Shown: positions 1 to 7,636 of the stretch, one piece after another
Layout of the letters: each line of letters begins with the position of its first letter
Numbering within the stretch: position 1 is the first letter of the stretch
NCBI GenBank assembly: GCA_947441065.1
Contig: CANESI010000002.1
Coordinates: 1-64,000, forward strand
Direction of reading: 5' to 3'
Source: Caulobacteraceae bacterium
Lineage (GTDB): Bacteria > Pseudomonadota > Alphaproteobacteria > Caulobacterales > Caulobacteraceae
Length of the DNA stretch: 64,000 bases
Program-made: the position numbers and the translations under genes
Notes under the pieces: generated by a model
Database searches by the model: none
Seen by the model: only the letters and a program-made list of their open reading frames with translations
Told to the model about the DNA's origin: nothing

Positions 1-149
1 ATGCCAGCGCCTTATCCGGAGAGACCGGCGACCGCGCTGCGCAGCCTGGAGGCTCCGCGCGGACGCCTCTTGCCATACACATCAACGAAGGCTCAAATTA
101 CGATAGGATTCTCGTTATGGCTGGATGAGATGTTGGGGTCACGTCAGGG

Positions 150-317
150 TCACGTCAACGCCTTTGCGCGATACTCGGTGCCTTTGTACACGCGGAAAAT
201 CTCGAAACCCTCGGGCAACGAGATATCAAATCGGGGGTCGGACCAGCCGACAGCTGAAGACTGCACGTTCAAGGCCACCGCCGATCCATCTGCGACTCCT
301 AGGATTTTCGACAACAT
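150..317 (-). pseudogene. Short orphan ORF, possible gene remnant
   Basis: This minus-strand frame encodes about 55 residues from an ATG at 317 to a TGA at 150. It ends in a protein-like stretch (DISLPEGFEIFRVYKGTEY), which suggests the C-terminal part of a small beta-rich domain. An in-frame stop lies a few codons upstream of the ATG, so no longer version exists here. The rest of bases 1-532 shows no convincing coding frame on either strand. It may be a decayed gene or a real short gene. I do not recognise the family, and the call rests only on how the residues read. Confidence 0.25.
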
Positions 318-532
318 CTCACTCTCGATGCCCTACTTGGACGCCGGGCGGCCTAGATCGCTGCATATACATCGGCGGCTAAGCTAACTTAGCGCAGCAT
401 GCTCTCCTCGCATACGGCGGTTGGCCTGATGCGTTCCGTGGGATGCTGGATGGCTAGAAGCGAGAGTTCGCCTTCAGGCTCTCTTCCACCGCCAGTAACC
501 ATGGATATCGCGGCACACGCGGAGATTAGTCT

Positions 533-1054
533 TTGGCCACAAAAACCCGTGCTGACCTTTTGAAGCGGCTGAATCCCTATTGGAAAATGGAGGCCACAAA
601 TGTGCTGTTGGTGCCCGCATTTTTGCTCTGGTTAAACCAAGGGCAGATCAGCGTGATCACGGTCGCGCCGATGGCGGCGACCATACTGCTCCTCGTCATT
701 GGCACCCTCTATTGGCGCGGCAAGGTGCGACAGTTGCGGGGCGATGGTCGCAATTTCACCGGCCTGTTGCGCGCGATTGGCGTTTGGCAGCGGCCTGCCT
801 TGGTCCTGACGCTGTTGGGCTGCCTGACCGCTCTGGGCGGGTGGCTGGTCCCCGCTTGGTCGGCTGGGCTCGCAGACCGCAACATTGCAACCGGCTGCGC
901 AATCCTAGTGGTTCTGGAATATGTCAACTATTACCACCGCCAACTGCAGCATTTCGATAACCGCGAAGATTTCCAGCGCCTGCTCGCGGGCAAGGGTTTT
1001 CGAAAGTCTTGGCTGTCGCGGGACCTTGAGGCGCTAAGGAAAGTCTCAAGCTGA
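533..1054 (+). CDS. Small integral membrane protein, unknown function
   Basis: The product is 173 residues with about four hydrophobic segments (roughly residues 20-40, 44-62, 87-108 and 112-132). A charged cytosolic-looking tail contains YYHRQLQHFDNREDF and several basic residues. The start used is TTG at 533, preceded by a GGAG about 10 bases upstream. The ATG at 501 is in another frame. The 3' end overlaps the convergent oxidoreductase gene by 9 bases. No enzyme motif is visible and I do not recognise the family. Confidence 0.6.
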   Translation: MATKTRADLLKRLNPYWKMEATNVLLVPAFLLWLNQGQISVITVAPMAATILLLVIGTLYWRGKVRQLRGDGRNFTGLLRAIGVWQRPALVLTLLGCLTALGGWLVPAWSAGLADRNIATGCAILVVLEYVNYYHRQLQHFDNREDFQRLLAGKGFRKSWLSRDLEALRKVSS

Positions 1055-2089
1055 CAAAGACGGATCCGGCGCGATCTGGACCAGCATCTTGCCGAAATTA
1101 TCCCCTCTGAGCATTTCGGCGAAGGCGCTGGGGACGGCCTCGAGGCCTTGGCGAACATCTTCGCGATATCTGAGCTGACCCGAAGCGACGAGGGGCGCGA
1201 CCTCTTCTAGGAACTGGTCGTGGTGGTCTGGGACGAAGTCTCCGACAAACAGGTCCCCGACCTTGACGCCTCTGGCCTTAAAGATCGTATCGCCGCGCGC
1301 CATCAGGGCGGCCCTGGCATCGCTATTGTCCTCATCGCCATAGTGGGCGATCAGGCCGCAGATGGTCATCCGTGCGCCGTGATTGAACAGGGGCAAGACC
1401 GCATCAAAGACGGCGCCGCCGACATTTTCGAAATAGACATCGATCCCGCTCGGGCAGGCCTTGGCCAAGTCATCGGCAAGGGTGGGGCTGAGGTGAGAGA
1501 CACAGGCATCAAAGCCCAGCTCTTCGGTGACAAACCGGCACTTGGCCGCCTTGCCCGCTATGCCGACCACGCGCGCGCCGCGCAGCTTGGCCAGTTGGCC
1601 CGCGATCTGGCCGACGCCGCCCGATGCAGCGGAAATCACCACCGTTTCACCGGCCTTTGGCGCGGCCATCAAGATCAGGCCGGCATAGGCGGTCAAGCCC
1701 AACATGCCCAGCACGCCGACCGCCTGGGAAATACGCCCCCGCGCCGGATCAAGCCTGCGTGGCACCATATAGCCGGGACGCGGAACGCCCTCGCCCATCA
1801 GGCCATAGGCGGCCCAGCCATTGGTGTTGAACACCAGATCACCTGCGGCAAAGCCCTCCATCCGGCTCTCGATCACCTGCGACACGGTGCGGGCGTGGCA
1901 GGGGGTGCCGGGCCGGTCGACGCCGCGCCGCTTAAAGCCCCACTGATAGGGATCTAGCGAAATGTAGAGCGTGCGGGTCAGGGCCTGACCGGGGCCGGGC
2001 GAGGGGATCGGGGCCTCTCGCAGCACAAAGGTTTCAGCGTCTGGCCAAGCGCCAACCGGCTTGCCCGACAGGGTCCAAAATCGGTTCAT
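1046..2089 (-). CDS. NADP-dependent medium-chain oxidoreductase, zinc-independent
   Basis: This is a 347-residue MDR-family reductase of the leukotriene B4 12-hydroxydehydrogenase / CurA group. Members typically reduce the double bond of alpha,beta-unsaturated ketones or aldehydes with NADPH. The nucleotide-binding motif AASGGVGQ lies near residue 156. It is followed by GIAGKAAKC, which matches the NADP-phosphate-binding loop of the group, and by YFENVGG. The catalytic zinc ligands of classical alcohol dehydrogenases are absent. A strong AGGAGG sits five bases before the ATG at 2089, so I prefer it to the GTG two codons upstream. The natural substrate cannot be read from the sequence. Confidence 0.88.
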   Translation of the reverse strand: MNRFWTLSGKPVGAWPDAETFVLREAPIPSPGPGQALTRTLYISLDPYQWGFKRRGVDRPGTPCHARTVSQVIESRMEGFAAGDLVFNTNGWAAYGLMGEGVPRPGYMVPRRLDPARGRISQAVGVLGMLGLTAYAGLILMAAPKAGETVVISAASGGVGQIAGQLAKLRGARVVGIAGKAAKCRFVTEELGFDACVSHLSPTLADDLAKACPSGIDVYFENVGGAVFDAVLPLFNHGARMTICGLIAHYGDEDNSDARAALMARGDTIFKARGVKVGDLFVGDFVPDHHDQFLEEVAPLVASGQLRYREDVRQGLEAVPSAFAEMLRGDNFGKMLVQIAPDPSLSA

Positions 2090-2246
2090 GGCCACCTCCT
2101 ACTCGCTTGATCTTTAGGCTAGCGCTGCAGGCGTCGGCTGGCAATCGGCGCCGCCTTGGATCTGGCGCCTAGCGTCCCGACCAGAGGCATAATAGGCTTT
2201 CACCATCACGTCCCCACCGGGACCGCCAAGCAAGAGGGCAAGCCCC

Positions 2247-3698
2247 ATGACCCCACTTCATTTTCGCTCTGCCACCGCCATTGCCGCTGCCATTCGCAGC
2301 GGCGAGATCACGGCGCGCGCGGCGCTGGAACATTTCCTCGATCGGGTTGACCAGCATAATGGCCCGCTCAATGCGGTGATCTATCAGGACCGAGAGGGCG
2401 CGCGGGCCAGAGCCGATGCGGCGGACGCGGCCCGAGCAGCCGGGGACGAGCTTGGCCCCCTGCATGGCGTACCCATGACCATCAAGGAGAGCTACCAACT
2501 GCCCGGATCACCAACCACCTATGGCATTCCGGCCATGAAGGACAATGTCACCCAGCGCACGGCGGTGGCCATTTCGCGTCTGCAGGCGGCGGGCGCCAAC
2601 ATCTTCGGCAAGACCAATGTGCCGATCCGGCTGGCAGATTTTCAGAGCTATAACGACATCTACGGCACCACCAACAATCCGTGGGACCTGACCCGGACGC
2701 CCGGCGGCTCTTCTGGTGGGTCGGCCGCCGCCCTAGCGGCAGGTCTCACCAGCCTTGAGATGGGCAGCGATATTGGCGGCTCGATCCGCAATCCGGCCCA
2801 TTTTTGCGGTGTCTTTGGTCATAAGGGGACGTGGAATCTGGTGCCGCCTCGGGGTCATTCGCTCGATGACAGCGTGTCGCCCTCCGACATTTCAGTGGTT
2901 GGGCCGCTGGCCCGGTCCGCCGACGATCTGGAACTGGCCATGATGTTGGTGGCCGGAGACGATGATGCCGATTGGCGCGGCTTTAGCGACCAACTGCCCG
3001 GCTTGGACGGCCCCCTATCGGACCTGACCATAGGCATCTGGGCCTCTGACCCGATCTGCCCAACCTCGGCGGCGGTGGGGGCCAGGCTGCAGGCGGTCGC
3101 CGACGCCCTAGGCCGGGCAGGGGCCAAGATTGATGAGCACTCACGCCCAGACTTCTCAGCGGCCCACAGTTACGAGACCTTCAACGGCCTCCTGTCCTCA
3201 GCCATGTCAGCGCGGGCCTCGGATGAGGATGTCAAGCGGGCCCAGACCCGGCTCGCCACCCTCTCGCCCGATGATCAAAGCCCGCTGGCGAAACAGCTGC
3301 GCTGGCAGACCCTGAGCCTGCGCGACTGGTCGCGGCTCAATGAGGCGAGAAACAAGATCCGCTGGGCGTGGCATCGCTATTTTGGCGAGGTGGATTTCCT
3401 GATCACCCCCGTCATGCCAGTCACGGCCTTCCCGCACGATCATGGCCGCGAGGGGGCGCGCATGGTTGATATTGATGGAAAGGCCTTGCCCTATTTCAAC
3501 CAGACCTTCTGGGCCGGACTGGCCGGTGTCGCCTATCTGCCCGCCACCGTCTTCCCGGCGGGGTTGGCCACCGATGGGCTGCCGGTTGGGCTACAGATCA
3601 TTGGTCCCGCCTATAGCGACCTTCGCACCATCGGCCTGGCCCAGCGGCTCGAAGCCATGGGCTTTGGCTTCACCCCGCCGCCTGCCTATTCGGCCTAG
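2247..3698 (+). CDS. Amidase (amidase signature family)
   Basis: This 483-residue enzyme hydrolyses a carboxamide through the Ser-cisSer-Lys triad of the amidase signature family. The triad is visible: Lys80 in MTIKES, the cis-serine in the GGSSGGS loop (residues 153-159), and the nucleophile Ser179 in GSDIGGSIRNP. Length is normal for the family. It stands alone on the plus strand between a convergent kinase gene and a divergent reductase gene. It is not GatA, because no gatB or gatC is nearby and the substrate-binding region differs. The substrate is unknown; aryl or aliphatic amides are typical. Confidence 0.9.
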   Translation: MTPLHFRSATAIAAAIRSGEITARAALEHFLDRVDQHNGPLNAVIYQDREGARARADAADAARAAGDELGPLHGVPMTIKESYQLPGSPTTYGIPAMKDNVTQRTAVAISRLQAAGANIFGKTNVPIRLADFQSYNDIYGTTNNPWDLTRTPGGSSGGSAAALAAGLTSLEMGSDIGGSIRNPAHFCGVFGHKGTWNLVPPRGHSLDDSVSPSDISVVGPLARSADDLELAMMLVAGDDDADWRGFSDQLPGLDGPLSDLTIGIWASDPICPTSAAVGARLQAVADALGRAGAKIDEHSRPDFSAAHSYETFNGLLSSAMSARASDEDVKRAQTRLATLSPDDQSPLAKQLRWQTLSLRDWSRLNEARNKIRWAWHRYFGEVDFLITPVMPVTAFPHDHGREGARMVDIDGKALPYFNQTFWAGLAGVAYLPATVFPAGLATDGLPVGLQIIGPAYSDLRTIGLAQRLEAMGFGFTPPPAYSA

Positions 3699-3708
3699 GT
3701 CAGCCCGT

Positions 3709-4536
3709 TCAGGTGATCCCCATCTGATCGGCAAAGTCGCGCAGCAGGTCAGAGGTCAGTTCGACCCATGGCTCAACCCCTTCATGGCCTTCGAACCAGG
3801 CCGAATAGAGCGCGCAAAGACAGGTTGTCCAGGCCAGAAGACGCGGCGCTGACAGACCTGCCATCGCCGCGACCACCGGGACCCTGCGGGCCACATCGAC
3901 GGCCTTTGCGGGACCCTCCGCGGGCGCGTCGGGATTAAGACAGAGCATAATCGCATAGTCGTAGGTTGGATCGCCCATCAGGCCCTTGGGATCGATCGCC
4001 AGCCAACCGCGCGCGCCGCCATCGTGCAGGTTGCCGTGATGCAGATCGCCATGCAGCGGAACGGTCCTGTCCGTGCTCGCCAGAAGCCGCGACAGCAGAT
4101 CGGCGGCCTCGGCATAGATGCCGCCCAGTCGCTCTGCTGTGAGCGGCAAGGCACTGAACCAAAGGTCCATAGAGATCGGCGCGGGATCAAAGGGTCCGAC
4201 TGTAGCGTGAAGAACCGCTAACTGGTCGCAGAGAACCTGGAGGGCAGCGGGTTCATCGGCCTCAAGCACGATATGGATAAGGTGCCGGGGTCCCGTCGCA
4301 CGCTCCATCAAAACAGCGTCAGCGTCTCGCTCATAGACATGAACCGCGCCGCGTCCTCCATAGGTCGCCAGGAAGGCCGAGCCCTGCACCTCCTGCTCGG
4401 CCATATGGGCCTTGAGCATCATGGCGTGACCCTCGCGCCGCACCGGTAACAGCTGGCTCCATCTGCTGGCAAAGGGCGCGCCATCGACTTCAAGATGCCA
4501 ACGCGTCAACCATGGCTCAAAATCCGATAGGTCCAT
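3709..4536 (-). CDS. Streptomycin 6-kinase-like phosphotransferase (APH(6)/hydroxyurea kinase family)
   Basis: The 275-residue product has the kinase-like fold of the aminoglycoside/hydroxyurea phosphotransferase family. The Brenner motif PLHGDLHHGN supplies the catalytic Asp and Asn, and IDPKGLMGDP carries the metal-binding Asp. Family members phosphorylate streptomycin or related small molecules. Chromosomal copies in environmental bacteria often have no shown resistance role, so resistance is only a possibility. I chose ATG 4536, which has GAGG upstream; a GTG at 4563 would add nine residues. The promoter region is shared with the divergent tetR-like gene. Confidence 0.82.
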   Translation of the reverse strand: MDLSDFEPWLTRWHLEVDGAPFASRWSQLLPVRREGHAMMLKAHMAEQEVQGSAFLATYGGRGAVHVYERDADAVLMERATGPRHLIHIVLEADEPAALQVLCDQLAVLHATVGPFDPAPISMDLWFSALPLTAERLGGIYAEAADLLSRLLASTDRTVPLHGDLHHGNLHDGGARGWLAIDPKGLMGDPTYDYAIMLCLNPDAPAEGPAKAVDVARRVPVVAAMAGLSAPRLLAWTTCLCALYSAWFEGHEGVEPWVELTSDLLRDFADQMGIT

Positions 4537-4610
4537 GGATGCCCCCGCCTCAATCGGTCGCACGCCAACCCCACCGCGTCAAGATTGACAAGGGGTCAGC
4601 GGGGCGTAAA

Positions 4611-4626
4611 TTGTCAGTTCTGACAA
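4611..4626. promoter_or_regulatory. Palindromic operator candidate for the TetR regulator
   Basis: TTGTCAG-TT-CTGACAA is a perfect 7-base inverted repeat with a 2-base centre. It lies 21 bases before the tetR-like ATG and in the gap shared with the divergent kinase gene. Size, symmetry and position fit an autoregulatory TetR operator. Confidence 0.55.
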
Positions 4627-4647
4627 TATTGGTGTAGGGCTCTGCAT

Positions 4648-5259
4648 ATGGCGCGTCCCAAGGTCTCCGAAGAACGACGCGAAGCCATTTTACAGGCCTT
4701 TGAGCGCTGTATCCTGCGCAAGGGCTTGGCAGAGACCACCCTTGAGGATGTTGCCGCTGAGGCCGCACAGCCGCGCTCTTTGGTGCGCTATTTCATTGGC
4801 AATCGCGAGGCGATGATCACTTGCCTGATCGAGCGATTGCTGGAACGCGGCCAGGCCAAGATCGACCTGTCTCTGCGACGGATGGTCGAGGGTCAGCCTG
4901 CCTCGGTTGTGAGGCTCCTGTTTGATGAGGTGTTCGCCGATGAGGTGACCAACATCACCATCATGGAGCTCTGGCACCTGTCGCTGCGGGACCTAGCCCT
5001 GCGCGAACGACTGGCGGCGATCTATCACCGGCTTGTCTTCGAGGTCGCCGCATCCCTCGGCAAGGGTCAGAGGCAGCAGGATGGGCCGGACTGTTTCGAC
5101 ACCGCCTATTCGACCGTGTCGCTAGCCTTTGGCACAGCTTTCTTGAGCCATCTCGGCGTCAAGCCCCACAACCCCCAAAGGGTTCGCCAGATAGGGGCGC
5201 AACTGATCGCAAATGGGGCGAGCACCCCAAGAGCCCTAAAGGAACCGACCCTTTCATGA
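4648..5259 (+). CDS. TetR/AcrR family transcriptional regulator
   Basis: This 203-residue regulator has a classic N-terminal TetR helix-turn-helix (about residues 8-50, with TTLEDVAAEA and RSLVRYFIGNREAM). The helical C-terminal ligand domain resembles the BetI-type subset. A palindrome just upstream (4611-4626) is its probable operator. The stop overlaps the start of the downstream serine hydrolase gene in an ATGA arrangement, so the two are co-transcribed and translationally coupled. It probably represses itself and the hydrolase, and perhaps the divergent kinase. The inducer is unknown. Confidence 0.88.
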   Translation: MARPKVSEERREAILQAFERCILRKGLAETTLEDVAAEAAQPRSLVRYFIGNREAMITCLIERLLERGQAKIDLSLRRMVEGQPASVVRLLFDEVFADEVTNITIMELWHLSLRDLALRERLAAIYHRLVFEVAASLGKGQRQQDGPDCFDTAYSTVSLAFGTAFLSHLGVKPHNPQRVRQIGAQLIANGASTPRALKEPTLS

Positions 5260-6410
5260 CCAACCCACCCTCAGGATCTCTGACCGACTTCAACCTCTTC
5301 AGCGGGGAGCCGCAGCACGATAATTTTGCACGGCTGAAGGACCATGTGCCAACGGCTCGGCTGGCTCCGGCCCAGAAGACCTTCAGTTGGCCACAAGGAC
5401 AGGCCGCCATCTTTCCTGCCACCTATGACTATGAGGGCCAGACCCGGTCTTCAGAGACCTTCTTTACCGAGACCGATACGGCGGGCCTTTTGGTGCTCAA
5501 GGACGGTCTTGTGCGGATCGAGCGCTATGCACTCAGCGGCGGGCCCGCAGTGCCTTGGATCTCGATGTCGGTGGCCAAGAGTTTCATCTCGGCTCTGGTC
5601 GGTATCGCCGTCTCAGAGGGCCACATCGCATCGATCGAGGACCCCATCAGCGCCTATATCCGGGTTGATCCGGGCTCGGCCTATGACGGGGTGGCGATCC
5701 GGAACGTCTTGCAGATGTCATCCGGAGCCCGCTGGAACGAGGACTATGCCGACCCAAACTCAGATGTGCACCGCCTAGCGGCGGCAATGGTCGGGGCAAT
5801 TAGCCATGATGACTTCATCGCTGGGATGGTGCGTGAGACTGAGCCGGGGACGGTCTGCCGCTACAATTCCGGTGATACCCAGGCGCTAGGCCACCTGCTC
5901 GTCAAGGCCACGGGGCGCTCGATAACCGACTATATGCAAGACAAGCTGTTTGAGCCCCTCGGCATGGTCGATCCGGGCTATTGGCTGATCGATCGGACCG
6001 GCATGGAAATGGCCTATGCGGGTCTAAACCTCACGGCCCGCGACTACGCCAAGCTTGGCGAACTCTATCGCTTGGGCGGTAAATGGAACGGTCAGCAGAT
6101 CGTCCCGGCCGATTGGGTCAAGGCCTCGGTCCGATGGGACGCGCCGCACCTCTTGCCCGGCTGTCCGATCCTCAGCGACCACACCCTGCCCTTTGGCTAT
6201 GGCTATCAATGGTGGCTACCGGACGGCACCGATGGCGAGTTCTCGGCCATCGGCATCTATAACCAGTTCGTCTATGTCGACCCCTCGCGCGGGGTGGTCA
6301 TTGTCAAACAATCAGCCAACCGCGCCTATGGCACGACCATGGATGAGGCAACTAATCGGGAAGACGAGACCATCGCCTTCCTGCGCGGCATTGCGCGGCA
6401 ACTGGTTTAG
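5256..6410 (+). CDS. Serine hydrolase, beta-lactamase class C-like
   Basis: The 384-residue product belongs to the penicillin-binding-protein-like serine hydrolases (class C beta-lactamase / 6-aminohexanoate-dimer hydrolase / EstB group). The nucleophile motif is S105-V-A-K108. A conserved Tyr sits near 203 in YNSGDTQALG. No signal peptide is obvious, which argues for a cytosolic amidase or esterase rather than a beta-lactamase. It overlaps the tetR-like gene by four bases and should be controlled by it. The substrate is unknown. Confidence 0.85.
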   Translation: MTNPPSGSLTDFNLFSGEPQHDNFARLKDHVPTARLAPAQKTFSWPQGQAAIFPATYDYEGQTRSSETFFTETDTAGLLVLKDGLVRIERYALSGGPAVPWISMSVAKSFISALVGIAVSEGHIASIEDPISAYIRVDPGSAYDGVAIRNVLQMSSGARWNEDYADPNSDVHRLAAAMVGAISHDDFIAGMVRETEPGTVCRYNSGDTQALGHLLVKATGRSITDYMQDKLFEPLGMVDPGYWLIDRTGMEMAYAGLNLTARDYAKLGELYRLGGKWNGQQIVPADWVKASVRWDAPHLLPGCPILSDHTLPFGYGYQWWLPDGTDGEFSAIGIYNQFVYVDPSRGVVIVKQSANRAYGTTMDEATNREDETIAFLRGIARQLV

Positions 6411-6421
6411 GAGCGGCCCCG

Positions 6422-7585
6422 CTAGTTCTGAGGCTTTTTCAGTCCAAGACGGATGGCGATCTGTACCGAGGCCCCATCGACCGGCGCGCCGTCGGAGGAC
6501 CAGGGGTTCATCTTCATGGTCGAGGCCAAGAGGGCGGCGGCCTCTGAAAAGCCTAGGCCCTCGGGTTCTGCGGCCTGAGGCTTACAGTTGGTCAAACTAC
6601 CGCCGACGGTGACCCGGCAAAGGACGACGCCTCGGCCTGTGGAGACCCCTTGGGCCACCGCTTCAGGTGGAAAGACCTTGGGGGCTCGCTCGGCATCAAA
6701 GCCATAGGTCCATTTGGGCGAGTCGATCATGCGCTCTTCGCCCCGGTTCGGCGGCGCAAAGCGGATGGGTACGTCGACCCAGACATCCTCACCGCGCCGG
6801 GGCTTGGCCAAGTCCGGGGTCAGTTGGAACTTTCGCGTCAGCAAGAGGGCGGCATTGCCAAAGCCAAGCTTGGTGGGGGTTTCCTTGGTGATCTGACAGC
6901 GCGACAGGCCGCCAAACTTGACCACCTGACAGTGGGCGACCGCATAGCCCTCCGCATTGCCGGCCTCAGCAGGATAGGCTTGGTTCCAGTCCGCCGTGCT
7001 GGGGGCCTGAGCCCAAGTCGGATGGTCCAACATGGTGATCAGGCGCCGAGGCAAGGGGTTGTTCTTGATCCAACTGGTCGGACAGGGCTTGCCCCCCATG
7101 CCGCACTCTCCAGGCATGGCCGAGGATGAGGTGGGCATGGTGTCAAACTGAGGGTTGGGTGCCTTGAAATTGATGGCGATGCGCATCATCGAGCGGACCG
7201 GACCCTTGGGACCCATGGCGGGAGGAACCTTGAAGGTCGGGCGCAGGGTCATGGCCGCGCGGCCAAAATTCTTGCCCTCAGGAGTCTCAGACAGGACCTC
7301 GCACCATTCTGCCAGCCCATAGATATCCACATCGCAGTTCAGCGTCACCTGACCGCTGACCTTGGCTTGAAAGGCCCCGTCTGGATAGACCGAGACAAAT
7401 TGGCCGATGGCGCTGTCGTCGGTTTGCATATCGATGGTGACTGCAGGCGGCGGTAGCTTTTCGCCCTTGCGCGCACCCGTCACCGTGATTTGAGAGACGG
7501 GGCCACCGTCACCGCCACCCTGTGAAGGTTGCGCCTGAGCCACAGAGGCGACTAGGGCCGTCGCCAAGATTAATCTGACAAACAT
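6422..7585 (-). CDS. Secreted protein with three TonB-C-like modules
   Basis: The 387-residue product starts with a signal peptide (MFVRLILATALVASVAQA). It carries three copies of a domain resembling the C-terminal domain of TonB energy transducers. Each has a pattern such as YPDGAFQAKVSGQVTLNC, then W/G-x-x-C, then a GFGxAAxxL-type helix. Paired cysteines inside each module suggest disulfides, so the modules are probably periplasmic. There is no N-terminal TonB membrane anchor or proline-rich spanner. The start at 7585 has GAGGAG six bases upstream. Its role is unknown; a periplasmic binding or scaffolding function is inferred. Confidence 0.7.
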   Translation of the reverse strand: MFVRLILATALVASVAQAQPSQGGGDGGPVSQITVTGARKGEKLPPPAVTIDMQTDDSAIGQFVSVYPDGAFQAKVSGQVTLNCDVDIYGLAEWCEVLSETPEGKNFGRAAMTLRPTFKVPPAMGPKGPVRSMMRIAINFKAPNPQFDTMPTSSSAMPGECGMGGKPCPTSWIKNNPLPRRLITMLDHPTWAQAPSTADWNQAYPAEAGNAEGYAVAHCQVVKFGGLSRCQITKETPTKLGFGNAALLLTRKFQLTPDLAKPRRGEDVWVDVPIRFAPPNRGEERMIDSPKWTYGFDAERAPKVFPPEAVAQGVSTGRGVVLCRVTVGGSLTNCKPQAAEPEGLGFSEAAALLASTMKMNPWSSDGAPVDGASVQIAIRLGLKKPQN

Positions 7586-7636
7586 AGTCCGCTCCTCGTA
7601 CTTCATTAGGCTGCCGGGCCGAACCCGTTAGACCCC

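Noticed and set aside
1-387. 128-codon plus-strand frame at the left edge
   Set aside because: Residue composition is not protein-like and a minus-strand frame in the same bases reads better.
1220-1957. 245-codon frame antisense to the MDR oxidoreductase
   Set aside because: Shadow frame; the minus-strand gene has intact Rossmann motifs.
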